Shown: in pieces, positions 34,999 through 47,675 of the stretch
How the letters are laid out: the number at the start of each line of letters is the position of its first letter
Position numbering within the stretch: the first letter of the stretch is position 1
Assembly (NCBI GenBank): GCA_020850355.1
Contig: JADZEX010000026.1
Coordinates: forward strand, 112,873-176,872
From: Fimbriimonadaceae bacterium
Lineage (GTDB): Bacteria; Armatimonadota; UBA10988
Direction of reading: 5' to 3'
DNA length: 64,000 bases
Translations under genes and position numbers: made by a program
Notes under the pieces: generated by a model
Told to the model about the DNA's origin: nothing
The model's input: the letters and a program-made list of their open reading frames with translations, nothing else
Databases searched by the model: none

Positions 34999-36876
34999 AT
35001 GTGTGGGATCGCCGGCCTGCTGCACTTCGATTCCGAGCGACCCGCGGCCGAGGCGACGCTCGCGGCAATGCTGGCGACGCTTGTCCACCGCGGGCCTGAC
35101 GACGAGGGCCGCTTCGTCGAGGGGCCAGCCGCCCTCGGGATGCGGCGGCTCAGCATCATCGACCTGGCGGGTGGGCACCAGCCGATTTTCAACGAGGACG
35201 AGAGCTGCCTGATCGTCTTCAATGGCGAGGTCTACAACTACCTCGAACTCCGCGCCGAGCTCGAACCGTTGGGGCACGTCTTCCGGACCAACTCCGACAC
35301 CGAGACGATTCTGCACGGCTACGAGCAGTGGGGCGTCGAGGTGCTGCAGCGCCTCAACGGGATGTTCGCCTTCGCCATCTGGGACCGCCGCCGGCAGGAG
35401 TTGCTGTTGGCCCGCGACCGCGTCGGCATCAAGCCGCTGTTCTATGCGGCCGACCCCCAGCGGCTGGTTTTCGGCAGTGAGCTGAAGGCCGTCCTGGCGG
35501 CCGGGGTGGCGGTCGATCTGGACCCCTGGGCGGTCAACCAGTTCTTCAGCCACTGGTACGTGCCGACGCCGCGGAGCATCTATCGGCAGGTCCACAAACT
35601 GGAGCCCGGCTGCTGGCTGCGCGCCAGCCCGGCCGGCTGGCAGAGCGGGCGCTACTGGAACATGACCTTCGACCCGCAACCGCCGACCGCGCCGCCGGAG
35701 GTCTGGGACGAGGAGCTGCGGGCGGTGCTCGCCCAGGCCGTCCGCCACCAGATGCGCAGCGACGTCGAGGTCGGGGCGTTCCTTTCAGGCGGGCTCGACA
35801 GCAGCCTGGTGACCAGCTTCATGGCCCCGCTGACGAGTCACCGTCTGAAGACCTACACCATCGGCTTCGCCGAGCGCAGCTACGCCGAGCAGGACATCGC
35901 CGAGCGCATTGCCGCGCAGATCGGCACCGACCACCACACCGAGCTGCTGACCGTCGCCGCGCTGACCGAGTTCCCGCGGCTGGTGGCGCACTTCGACGAG
36001 CCCTTTGGCGACTACTCGCTGTTGCCGACCTGGGCCGTCAGCCAGTTGGCCCGGCAGTCGGTGAAGGTGGTGCTGACCGGCGACGGCGGCGACGAGTGCT
36101 TCGCCGGCTACCCGACGCACTATGTCTGGCGCTACGCCAGGCTCTGGCGCCGCCTGCCCGGCGGCCTGCGCCGGGGGCTGCAGGCGCTCGCCGCACGGCT
36201 GCCGACGTCCTACGATCGGATCAGCCTGGACTACGCCCTGAAACGCTTCAGCCGCGGCGCCGAGCTCGACTACCGGCGCGGGCACCACGCCTGGAAAGAG
36301 ATCCTGACCGCCGACGAACGCCGCGCGCTGTTTGTGCCCGGGCTCTGGGAGCAGGTCGCCGCGGACGACCCGTACCAGGTCTTCGAGCGCTACTTCGACG
36401 AGGTCCGCGACCAGCCGGTGCTCAACCAACTGCTCTATGCGGACATGAAGACGTTCCTGCTGGACGACAACCTGGTGAAGGTCGACCGCATGAGCATGGC
36501 GGCCAGCATCGAGGTGCGGGTGCCGCTGCTGGACAATGCGGTGCTCGACTTCGTGGCGCGGGTGCCGGTCGAGTACAAGCTGCCGGGCCGGCAGTCGAAG
36601 CCGTTGCTGCGGCGCCTCGCCCGCCGGCAGTTGCCGCCGGGGGTGTCCGGGCTGAAGAAGCGCGGCTTCACGCCGCCGCTGCCGATCTGGCTCCGCGCCG
36701 ACGGCGGACGCTTCCTCCGGGAGGCGCTGTCCCCGGCCAACATCGCCGCGACCGGCCTGTTTCAGCCGGCCGCCGTGCAGCGGATGGTCGACGAGCACCT
36801 CGCCGGGGTGCGTGACTGGAACCGCCCGCTGTTCGGTCTGCTCAGCTTCGTCTGCTGGCAGCAGTCGCGCGGCTGA
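34999..36876 (+). CDS. asnB: Asparagine synthetase (glutamine-hydrolysing)
   Basis: Protein of 625 residues. The mature N-terminal Cys2 (MCGIAGLLH) is the glutaminase nucleophile, supported by HRGPDDEG, RRLSIID and FNGEVYNYLELR. The synthetase domain has the PP-loop SGGLDSSLV (with GAFLSGG) and LTGDGGDECFAGY. The C-terminal lid is present (KVDRMSMAASIEVRVPLLD, KKRGFTPP). ATG 34999 is fixed by the required MCG start, with GGAGGG eleven bases away. It is the third gene behind two glycosyltransferases. AsnB paralogues in such places often amidate sugars or carboxylates in surface polymers, so the acceptor may not be aspartate. Confidence 0.9.
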   Translation: MCGIAGLLHFDSERPAAEATLAAMLATLVHRGPDDEGRFVEGPAALGMRRLSIIDLAGGHQPIFNEDESCLIVFNGEVYNYLELRAELEPLGHVFRTNSDTETILHGYEQWGVEVLQRLNGMFAFAIWDRRRQELLLARDRVGIKPLFYAADPQRLVFGSELKAVLAAGVAVDLDPWAVNQFFSHWYVPTPRSIYRQVHKLEPGCWLRASPAGWQSGRYWNMTFDPQPPTAPPEVWDEELRAVLAQAVRHQMRSDVEVGAFLSGGLDSSLVTSFMAPLTSHRLKTYTIGFAERSYAEQDIAERIAAQIGTDHHTELLTVAALTEFPRLVAHFDEPFGDYSLLPTWAVSQLARQSVKVVLTGDGGDECFAGYPTHYVWRYARLWRRLPGGLRRGLQALAARLPTSYDRISLDYALKRFSRGAELDYRRGHHAWKEILTADERRALFVPGLWEQVAADDPYQVFERYFDEVRDQPVLNQLLYADMKTFLLDDNLVKVDRMSMAASIEVRVPLLDNAVLDFVARVPVEYKLPGRQSKPLLRRLARRQLPPGVSGLKKRGFTPPLPIWLRADGGRFLREALSPANIAATGLFQPAAVQRMVDEHLAGVRDWNRPLFGLLSFVCWQQSRG

Positions 36877-36892
36877 CGCAGCGTGGCCCCAA

Positions 36893-36933
36893 ACCAGAGC
36901 GGCCCGCCGCATCGCGCGACGGACCGCTCTGGT
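36893..36933. terminator. Stem-loop between convergent asnB and prepilin genes
   Basis: ACCAGAGCGG pairs with CCGCTCTGGT, and the stem continues almost perfectly inward (CCCGCCG against CGACGGA with G-U pairs). It lies 16 bases after asnB and 20 bases after the convergent prepilin gene, so it could end both transcripts. There is no run of T on either side. Confidence 0.6.
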
Positions 36934-36953
36934 CAGTTGGGTTGCCAGGGCCT

Positions 36954-37634
36954 TTAGGGATAGACCGCCCGGCCCCACCAGTAGCGTGAGGCGGTGCCCA
37001 GCCCGACATCGCCCTCGATGGTCTGGCGGTTGAACCACTTCGCGTGGCCGTCCAGGAAGGCGGCGTTGACGCCGTCGTTGTGCCGCAACTGCAACCGGGC
37101 GGAGCCGTTCTGGCCGTAGGTCACGTCGGCCGGGTAGGTCGCCAGGTAGTACGTCGGGTAGACGTTGTAGTAGTTGCAGTCGGTGAACCAGATGGTCTCG
37201 GCTGGCGTGACGAAGTTTGCCAGGTTGCAGTTCGTGTAGTAGTAGTAGTACGTCGCCCAGTAGTTCATGCCGTACCCGAAGTTGTTGTCGCGGGTGACGG
37301 CATTGTAGACCCAGGGCGAGGTGCTGTTGGACGGGCAGGTCATCATCTGCTCGTTCTTCATGTACGGGAACTGCTGCTGCGGCCAGTTCAGGAACGTGCC
37401 CGCTGGCGGGTAGAAGGTGTTGCGGGTCCCCTGGAGGTGACCGTAGAGGTTGTCGTCGCTGTCCTGGACGTACATCAGGCCCGACATGGCGATCTGCTTC
37501 AGGTTGCTGAGGCAGCTCGTCTGGCGCGCCTTTTCGCGCGCCTTGGCGAAGACCGGGAACAGGATGGCCGCCAGGATGGCGATGATGGCGATGACCACCA
37601 GTAGTTCGATCAGCGTGAAACCACGTCTGCGCAT
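36954..37634 (-). CDS. Type IV prepilin-like protein, DUF1559 type with H-X9-DG C-terminus
   Basis: Protein of 226 residues. The class III signal is textbook: [27 protein letters not shown], cleaved after the Gly by prepilin peptidase with Phe methylation and Glu at +5. [12 protein letters not shown] follows. The C-terminal domain ends with the H-X9-DG motif ([16 protein letters not shown]), seen in Planctomycetes, Lentisphaerae and Armatimonadota. The middle is very rich in Tyr and Asn (a [13 protein letters not shown] stretch). ATG 37634 follows GAGGAG. No other pilus gene is adjacent, so it is an orphan pseudopilin, possibly secretion-related. Confidence 0.9.
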   Translation of the reverse strand: MRRRGFTLIELLVVIAIIAILAAILFPVFAKAREKARQTSCLSNLKQIAMSGLMYVQDSDDNLYGHLQGTRNTFYPPAGTFLNWPQQQFPYMKNEQMMTCPSNSTSPWVYNAVTRDNNFGYGMNYWATYYYYYTNCNLANFVTPAETIWFTDCNYYNVYPTYYLATYPADVTYGQNGSARLQLRHNDGVNAAFLDGHAKWFNRQTIEGDVGLGTASRYWWGRAVYP

Positions 37635-37790
37635 CGCGGACTCCTCTTCACACAATCACCATGCCACATCGGGCCGCCGATTGCAAGGCAGGTCTTGACG
37701 CCGGTCAACGATTTGACCCTGCTGCAACAATCGCGTCATTTGTCGCCTCGGGGCGCCGTCGCGCTGGCGCCTGCGACGGCCGCGGTGCGA

Positions 37791-37819
37791 TTGCCAAGAG
37801 GTCCTGCTTGTGGTAGATT
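37791..37819 (+). promoter_or_regulatory. Candidate sigma-70-type promoter of the GGDEF-to-pfp gene series
   Basis: TTGCCA (37791-37796) and TAGATT (37814-37819) are 17 bases apart. RNA would start near 37826, 17 bases before the ATG. About 85 bases upstream, at 37695-37708, is a short palindrome (TTGAC-gccg-GTCAA) with a further half-site (TTGAC) near 37713, a possible operator shared with the divergent prepilin gene. Confidence 0.55.
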
Positions 37820-37842
37820 GCTAGCTTCGGAGCGCCGCCCCG

Positions 37843-39633
37843 ATGACCCCCGAACCGCCCGCCGAGTCGGGTGACGCCCAGCGCCGCCAGCCACCGGCCC
37901 AGCCCGATGCCCCGCTCGACGCGGCGGCCGAGCAGGAACGGCTGCTGAGCGTCAGCGAATCCCGGGCCGACGCCTACGAGCAGCAGGCCGAACAGGCGCG
38001 CTCGCTGCACGCCACGCTGAACCGCACCGAGGGCGAAATGCGGCGCATCGAGCTGCTCCGCCACGACCTGGCGCAGTTGCAGTTGCCGCACTTCGCGCTG
38101 CTCGACCTGGCGGCGATGATCCAGCGCGGGGCCAGTCTGGACGATCTGCTGGACCGCGTCTTGGAACAGGTCGTGCGGCTGTTCGAGGCCCAGAAGAGCA
38201 GCATCCTGGTGCCCGACGAGAGCGGCGCGCAGCTCCGGGTGGCCGCCGAGCGGGCCGTCAGCGGGCGGATCCGGCCGGACTTCCGGATGCCGCTGCACGA
38301 AGGCGTGGCGGGTTACGTCTGGCAGACCGGTGAGCTGCTGGTGGTCGACAACACCGCCGAGTCGCCGCTGTTCTGCGCCTGGCCCGACCAGGAGCATCAG
38401 CCGCAGTACCTCGTGGCGGTGCCGCTGAAGGCCGAGGGCGAACGTCTCGGGGTGCTCTGCCTGGAGCGTCCTCTGGGCCTGCCGGCCAGCGAGGAGCGGA
38501 TCAGCCAGGTCCAGGCCTACGTCTCGCACGCCTCGGCGCAACTGCGCACGATTCAGCTCTACCAGCGGCTGCTGAAGCAGGTCGAAGAGCTCACCGTGCT
38601 GTGCGACATCAGCCGCGAGCTGTCGAGCAGCCTGCAGCACGAACAGTTGCTGCAGCGCATCGTGCAGAGCGCCACCCGGCTGCTGGACTGCGGGATCTGC
38701 TCGCTGATGTTGTTCGAGGACGACAAGCAGACGCTGCGCATCCGGCACGCCGTAGGGTTGCCCGACGAGGTGGTCGAGCGCGCCCAGATCATCCCGGGCA
38801 GCGGCGTTTCGGGGTGGGTCGCCGAGACCGGCAAGCCACTGCTGATCGAGGACATCACCAAGGACGACCGCTTCCAGCCGCGGCGCGACGGCGGGCCGCA
38901 GCGCAAGTACAGCACCCGCTCGCTGCTCAGCGTGCCGCTGACCATCGGCACCGAAGTGGTCGGCGTGCTGAACGTCAACAACAAGACCAACAACGCCGTG
39001 TTCACCGCCCACGACCTGCAGAATCTGACCCTGCTGGCGAGCCAGGCCGCGGTTTCCATCGAAAATGCCCGGCTCTATGAAACGTTGCAGCGTCTCGCGG
39101 TCACCGATCCCCTGACGCGGCTGTTCCGCCGGAACTACTTCGAGGAGCAGTTCGACAACGAGCTGCGCCGCAGCCAGCGCTACGGGCGAGCGCTGTCGGT
39201 GATGATGATCGACATCGACTTCTTCAAGCGGATCAACGACACCTACGGCCACCCGGTCGGGGACCGCGTGCTGCAAGGGCTGGCCGGCCTGCTGCGGCGC
39301 TACGCCCGCAAGGACGATGTGATCGCCCGCTACGGCGGTGAGGAGTTTGTGACGCTGCTGGTGGAAACCGACGGCCCGGGCGCGGTGCTGGCCGGCGAGC
39401 GGATCCGGCAGGCGGCCGAGGCGCAGGAGTTCGAGATCGGCGACGGCCGGGTCTTGCGGCTGACCATCAGCGTCGGCACCGCCAGCTTCCCGCCCGACGG
39501 CGACGACCGCGAGGGGTTGCTGCAGCGGGCCGACCTGGCGCTGTACGCCGCCAAGCACGGCGGCCGGAATCGAGTCTGTAGCTATCACGAGGGGCTGGCG
39601 ATGCCGACTGGCGGCGTGGCCTCGGATCGTTAG
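37843..39633 (+). CDS. Diguanylate cyclase with two GAF domains
   Basis: Cytosolic protein of 596 residues that makes cyclic di-GMP. A charged coiled-coil N-terminus (30-75) is followed by GAF 1 (about 85-235; VAGYVWQTGELLVVDN) and GAF 2 (about 250-410; GSGVSGWVAETGKPLLIED). The GGDEF domain runs from TDPLTRLFRRNYFEEQ to the end. The active site reads GGEEF and the metal Asp is in MMIDIDFFKRIND. The RKDD five residues before GGEEF is a complete inhibitory I-site, so product feedback is expected. A CGGAGC site precedes ATG 37843. It heads a same-strand run of eight closely spaced genes. Confidence 0.9.
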   Translation: MTPEPPAESGDAQRRQPPAQPDAPLDAAAEQERLLSVSESRADAYEQQAEQARSLHATLNRTEGEMRRIELLRHDLAQLQLPHFALLDLAAMIQRGASLDDLLDRVLEQVVRLFEAQKSSILVPDESGAQLRVAAERAVSGRIRPDFRMPLHEGVAGYVWQTGELLVVDNTAESPLFCAWPDQEHQPQYLVAVPLKAEGERLGVLCLERPLGLPASEERISQVQAYVSHASAQLRTIQLYQRLLKQVEELTVLCDISRELSSSLQHEQLLQRIVQSATRLLDCGICSLMLFEDDKQTLRIRHAVGLPDEVVERAQIIPGSGVSGWVAETGKPLLIEDITKDDRFQPRRDGGPQRKYSTRSLLSVPLTIGTEVVGVLNVNNKTNNAVFTAHDLQNLTLLASQAAVSIENARLYETLQRLAVTDPLTRLFRRNYFEEQFDNELRRSQRYGRALSVMMIDIDFFKRINDTYGHPVGDRVLQGLAGLLRRYARKDDVIARYGGEEFVTLLVETDGPGAVLAGERIRQAAEAQEFEIGDGRVLRLTISVGTASFPPDGDDREGLLQRADLALYAAKHGGRNRVCSYHEGLAMPTGGVASDR

Positions 39634-39649
39634 CGCGAGGAGAAGGATC

Positions 39650-40687
39650 TTGGCGAAGCGTGGTTTGTGGATGGTCCTGCTGCTGGGCGGCGCGGGCCTG
39701 CTCAGCGGCTGCTCGACGGTCGTCGCGCGGGTCAATGGGACCAATATCTCCCAGAAAGAGTTCTACGAAGAGCTGGAGCGGGCCCAAGGGCAGCAGGTGC
39801 TCCAGATGACCATCTTGAAGCACCTCGTGATCGAGAAGGCCACCGCCGAGAAGCTCTTGCCGACACCCGAGGAGATTCAGGCCCGGCTCGATGAGCTGAA
39901 GAAGGAGCGCTTCGAGGGCGACGACGCGAAGTTCCGCGCCTGGATGAAGGCCAGCTCGCTGGACGACACCATTCTGGTCGACCAGATCCGCTACGAGTTG
40001 GCGGCCTTCAAGCTGCGCACGCGGCGGCTGAAGACCGACGACGCCGAGCTCAAGAAGTTCTTCGACGAGAACCACGCCGCGCTGTTCGACAAGCCGGCGC
40101 GGGTCAGCTTCCGGCAGATCGTGGTCCCCGAAAAGGCCCAGGCCGACAAGCTGATTGCGCAGCTCAACAACGAGAACGAGATGTTCGCGCAGTTGGCCCG
40201 CCAGATCTCTGTCGATTCGAGCTCCAAGGAGAACGGCGGGCTCTACGAGGACATCCCGTGGGACGCCGTGAAGCAGCAGGAGCCGGCGATCCACGATGCG
40301 CTGAAGGGGCTGGCCAAGAACCAGATCACCCAGAAGGCCGTCCAACTGCGCCGCGCGCCGCTGTTTGTGGTGCTCAAGCTGATCGACAGCAAGCCCCCCG
40401 AGCCGGCGGTCTTCGACAAGCTGAAGGCCGAGGTGAAGCAGGCCTACCTGCAGCAGAGCGCCACCAGTGAGCAGGAGCTGCTGGCCGAAGTCACCAAGGG
40501 CGCCAACGTGGTGGTGCTGGCGGAGCGCTACAAAGAAAGCGTGCAGCCGGCCTTCACCGCGCCGGACCCGACCGCCGGGCTGCCTGACGCGGTCAAGAAG
40601 GACCTCGAGAAGGGTCCCGACATCGCCCCGCCGACGCCGATCGACGAGAAGTCGATGCCGAAACCGCTGACGCCGGGCGGGAACTGA
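39650..40687 (+). CDS. SurA/PrsA-like foldase lipoprotein (parvulin-type peptidyl-prolyl isomerase)
   Basis: Protein of 345 residues. The lipobox is LLSGC (Cys near residue 21), so it is lipid-anchored outside the inner membrane. VNGTNISQKEFYEELERAQG is the usual start of the SurA N-terminal chaperone domain. A parvulin-like domain follows (VSFRQIVVPEKAQADKLIAQL, FAQLARQISVDSSSKENGGLYEDIP), though its catalytic residues are not all conserved. It starts at TTG 39650 behind GAGGAG. The C-terminus is Pro-rich. The gene starts 16 bases after the cyclase and ends just before mazG. Confidence 0.83.
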   Translation: MAKRGLWMVLLLGGAGLLSGCSTVVARVNGTNISQKEFYEELERAQGQQVLQMTILKHLVIEKATAEKLLPTPEEIQARLDELKKERFEGDDAKFRAWMKASSLDDTILVDQIRYELAAFKLRTRRLKTDDAELKKFFDENHAALFDKPARVSFRQIVVPEKAQADKLIAQLNNENEMFAQLARQISVDSSSKENGGLYEDIPWDAVKQQEPAIHDALKGLAKNQITQKAVQLRRAPLFVVLKLIDSKPPEPAVFDKLKAEVKQAYLQQSATSEQELLAEVTKGANVVVLAERYKESVQPAFTAPDPTAGLPDAVKKDLEKGPDIAPPTPIDEKSMPKPLTPGGN

Positions 40688-40689
40688 TC

Positions 40690-41463
40690 TTGGATGCGTT
40701 CGATCGCCTCGTGCAGATCATGGGTCGGCTGCGGGCGCCCGACGGCTGCCCGTGGGACCGCGACCAGACGCACGCCACGCTGCGCGAGTACCTCCTGGAG
40801 GAGACCTGCGAGCTGCTCGAGGCGATCGACCGCGCCGACGACGAAGCCCTCTGTGGGGAGCTGGGTGACCTGCTGCTGCAGATCGTCTTCCACGCCCAGA
40901 TTGCGGCCGAAGAGGGCCGATTCGACATCCAAGCGGTTTGCGGTAAGATAAGCGACAAGCTGATTTCACGCCATCCTCACGTCTTCGGAACGTGCGGGCC
41001 GGTCAAGACGGCGAGCGACGTGCTGCCCTTGTGGGAAGCGCAGAAGCAGACCGAACCGGAGCACGCGGCGCGGAGCAGCCAACTGGATGGTCTGCCGATC
41101 ACGCTGCCGACGCTGGCGCGCAGCTACAAACTGCAGCGTCGCGCGGCGCGCCTCGGCTTCGACTGGCCGGACCAGGCGAGTCGCCTGGCGAAGGTCGTGG
41201 AGGAAGTGGCGGAGTTGGTCGCGGCCGTGGAGCACGGGGAGCGCGCGGACGCGGAAGCGGAGTTCGGGGACCTGCTGTTCATGGTGGTCAATGTCGGGCG
41301 TGGGCTCGGTCTGCCGGCCGAAGACGCCCTCCGCCGGGCGAACGCGAAGTTCGAGCGGCGCTTCCGCCAGATGGAGCAGCGGGCCGGTGGCACGGCGGCC
41401 TTCGCCGCGCTGACGGCCGCACAGCAGGACGACCTCTGGAACGAGGCCAAGGCGAGCGATTGA
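40690..41463 (+). CDS. mazG: Nucleoside triphosphate pyrophosphohydrolase MazG
   Basis: Hydrolyses NTPs and damaged nucleotides to NMP and PPi. It has 257 residues and two MazG domains. The first has CPWDRDQTHATLREYLLEE-TCEL and the EExxE...ELGD metal pattern (EALCGELGDLLLQIVFHA). The second has VVEEVAELVAAVEHG and AEFGDLLFMVVNVGR. It begins at TTG 40690, two bases after the foldase stop, with a weak GGGA site; an ATG two bases into the gene is out of frame. The PPi released could feed the two PPi-using glycolytic enzymes encoded downstream. Confidence 0.93.
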   Translation: MDAFDRLVQIMGRLRAPDGCPWDRDQTHATLREYLLEETCELLEAIDRADDEALCGELGDLLLQIVFHAQIAAEEGRFDIQAVCGKISDKLISRHPHVFGTCGPVKTASDVLPLWEAQKQTEPEHAARSSQLDGLPITLPTLARSYKLQRRAARLGFDWPDQASRLAKVVEEVAELVAAVEHGERADAEAEFGDLLFMVVNVGRGLGLPAEDALRRANAKFERRFRQMEQRAGGTAAFAALTAAQQDDLWNEAKASD

Positions 41464-41473
41464 GCGGGCGGCG

Positions 41474-41728
41474 ATGCGGGTGGATAAGTTCTTGAAGGTA
41501 AGTGGCTTGATCCCCCGGCGGACGGTGGCCAAAGAGGCCTGCGACGCCGGACGAGTCACCATCGATGGGCGACCCGCCAAAGCGTCGGACGAGGCCAAAG
41601 CCGGGCAACGCCTGAGCATCGACCTCGGCCGTGGCCGCACGGAGGTGATGGTCCGCGAGGTACCAGCGGGCGCGGTGCGCCGCGAGCACCAGGGCGACTT
41701 GTACCAGCGGATCGAGCAAGGTACGTAA
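41474..41728 (+). CDS. S4-domain RNA-binding protein, RqcP/YabO-like
   Basis: Protein of 84 residues with a single S4 domain: MRVDKFLKVSGLIPRRTVAKE, AGRVTIDGRPAKASDEAKAGQ, then a basic tail. RqcP (YabO) binds stalled 50S subunits with RqcH during ribosome quality control; Hsp15 is the related proteobacterial protein. The mazG-rqcP-divIC neighbourhood of Bacillus (yabN-yabO-divIC) is echoed here, with ppdK and eno between rqcP and the DivIC-like gene, which favours RqcP over Hsp15. It starts at ATG ten bases after mazG. Confidence 0.85.
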   Translation: MRVDKFLKVSGLIPRRTVAKEACDAGRVTIDGRPAKASDEAKAGQRLSIDLGRGRTEVMVREVPAGAVRREHQGDLYQRIEQGT

Positions 41729-41780
41729 CCGGCGGAGCCGTTGTCCGCCGGCAGCAGCGGAAGGGAGTCCCAGTACCCTG

Positions 41781-45820
<4,040 letters not shown>

Positions 45821-45831
45821 AGGATCCCGCC

Positions 45832-46158
45832 ATGCGACAGGCCCGACGCGTCCACCGAGGCAAACTGCAAGACCGCCGCGCGCAGCAATGGCTGCTGCAG
45901 AGCGCGGTCATGATGTTGGCCTTCGTGGGCGCGTCGGGGCTGCTCCAAAACACCCTCGACATCACAGCCAAGAGCCGTCAGGTGGCCGTCCGAATCGCCA
46001 CCGACGAGGCCCGTCTGGCGCAGCTCAAGGTGGCCAACGCGAATCTCCGCGATGAGCTCATCTATGACGGCTCCAAGGGCGGCGTGCTCGGTGGCGTGCG
46101 TCGACTCGGGTACGTCCGGCCGGGCGAGATCCGGCTGATGGTCGCTCCGGCCGATTGA
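45832..46158 (+). CDS. DivIC/FtsB-like septum formation initiator
   Basis: Bitopic protein of 108 residues. It has a basic N-terminus, one membrane helix (SAVMMLAFVGASGLLQNT), then a coiled coil (VAVRIATDEARLAQLKVANANLRDEL) and a short C-terminal tail with LGYVRPGEIRL, the layout of FtsB/DivIC in the divisome FtsQLB-type complex. AGAGGAT precedes ATG 45832. The tail is slightly longer than in E. coli FtsB. It lies between two glycolytic genes. Confidence 0.82.
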   Translation: MRQARRVHRGKLQDRRAQQWLLQSAVMMLAFVGASGLLQNTLDITAKSRQVAVRIATDEARLAQLKVANANLRDELIYDGSKGGVLGGVRRLGYVRPGEIRLMVAPAD

Positions 46159-46196
46159 CCTGCCGTGAGGCTGCGGCCGGCCCTGCGAGGTGCCAG

Positions 46197-47573
46197 ATGG
46201 GCAAGAACGTCCTGCTCTGCAACGGCGGCGGGCCGACCGCCGTGATCAACCTGACCAACATGGGAATCGTCGAGGGCTGTCTCGACTTCGGACTCGGCGA
46301 GCGCCGAATCTACACCGCCCTCGGCGGGACCGGGGCGCTGATCGGGCAGCACGCCACCGGCGACGGCCAACGCCACATCGGGCGGCTTGACAACTACCTG
46401 GCCGACCACACGCTGCGGCAGCATGTCAAGAACACCCCCTCGACCTGGATCGGCAGCGGGCGCTACAAGCTCGGCAGCAAGGTCCCGGCCGACATTTCGG
46501 GTGGCGACAAGGAAAAGGCCACCGACTACGACATCAGTCGGATCATCGCGGTCTGCGATGAACTCGACATCGGGCATGTCTTCTTCGTCGGTGGCGACGA
46601 CACGCTGACCACGCTCAATGCGCTGGCCAGCTACGCCGAGCGCAACCCGCGCAGCGAGTGGCCGACCTTCCTGTCGGTGCCGAAGACGATCGATTGCGAC
46701 CTGCCGTACGCGGTCGACGACCCGGGCCACGACCCGTACCACCCCGGGATCATCCGCCGCAACGGCCAGATCATGGTCTGCGACACCTGCCCCGGTTTCG
46801 GCACCGCCGCCAACTTCATCGCCGCCGAAGTGGCCCACCTGGGCGTCGAGGCGCGCGCCCTTTCACGGCACTACGTGATCGAGATCATGGGCCGCGATGC
46901 CGGCTTCCTGACGGCCGCCGCGCTGGCCGCCGCCGGCTGCGGCTACGGCCCGCACATGATCGCGCTGCCGGAGCACGGGCGCTTCGACATTCCGAGCTTC
47001 TGTCGGCTGATCGCCGAACGCGACGAGCGCGAAGGCTGGGGCGTCTACTGCGTCAGCGAAGGCATCCGCAACGCCGACGGCGTTCCGCTGGCCTCCACCG
47101 GGATCGACTCGTTTGGCAACCAGAAGCTCGGCGGGGCTGGCGAGCGGCTGAAGGACGAGGCCAACAGCTACTGCTCCTGCGAGGGCCTGGAGGCCGACCT
47201 GCGGTACATCAAGCCGGGCGAGTTCCAGCGCACCTGCAGCTACCACCGCTCGCAGGCGGACGCCGAGATCGCCTACAAGGTCGGCCAGAAGGCCGCCTTC
47301 TGGGCCATCGTCCGGGGCGAGACCGGCAAGCTGGTGACCATTGTGCGGACCACCGAAGGCGTGCCGAGCTGGCACTACGGCCTGGTCGACACGCACCTCG
47401 TCGCCGGCAAGGACAAGAAGCGGGAGATGAGCGCGGAGTGGTGCAGCTCGTACGACTACCAGGGCCTGACCGTGCCCTACGTCGCCGACTCCTTCCTGAC
47501 CTGGCTGACCCCGCTGATCGATCCGATCGTGCCGATTGCCGGGCCGTACAGCGGTGAGGTGATCCGCCTCTAG
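46197..47573 (+). CDS. pfp: 6-phosphofructokinase, pyrophosphate-dependent type
   Basis: Protein of 458 residues, phosphorylating fructose-6-phosphate. GGDDT at residues 132-136 has Asp at the position that is Gly in ATP-dependent enzymes, and PKTIDCD (162-168) carries the companion Lys; both mark PPi use. Also seen are CNGGGPTAVIN at the start and EIMGRDAGFL at the substrate site. ATG 46197 has GAGGTG upstream; the frame opens slightly earlier without homology. It closes the operon, 38 bases after the DivIC-like gene and just before a strong hairpin. Cofactor use is inferred from these residues, not measured. Confidence 0.9.
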   Translation: MGKNVLLCNGGGPTAVINLTNMGIVEGCLDFGLGERRIYTALGGTGALIGQHATGDGQRHIGRLDNYLADHTLRQHVKNTPSTWIGSGRYKLGSKVPADISGGDKEKATDYDISRIIAVCDELDIGHVFFVGGDDTLTTLNALASYAERNPRSEWPTFLSVPKTIDCDLPYAVDDPGHDPYHPGIIRRNGQIMVCDTCPGFGTAANFIAAEVAHLGVEARALSRHYVIEIMGRDAGFLTAAALAAAGCGYGPHMIALPEHGRFDIPSFCRLIAERDEREGWGVYCVSEGIRNADGVPLASTGIDSFGNQKLGGAGERLKDEANSYCSCEGLEADLRYIKPGEFQRTCSYHRSQADAEIAYKVGQKAAFWAIVRGETGKLVTIVRTTEGVPSWHYGLVDTHLVAGKDKKREMSAEWCSSYDYQGLTVPYVADSFLTWLTPLIDPIVPIAGPYSGEVIRL

Positions 47574-47595
47574 CGCCGGCCGCAGACTGTCAACC

Positions 47596-47624
47596 GGGGC
47601 CGGCGAGCTGGGCTCGCCGGCCCC
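47596..47624 (+). terminator. Hairpin after pfp
   Basis: GGGGCCGGCGAGC and GCTCGCCGGCCCC form a perfect 13-pair stem with a 3-base loop, 22 bases after the pfp stop codon. No T tract follows, but in such a GC-rich genome it is the best candidate for the end of the glycolytic transcript. Confidence 0.7.
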
Positions 47625-47675
47625 GTGGCGTGACGGTCCTTGACGGCGGTCGCCGGCTCTGGCACCCTCGACGGC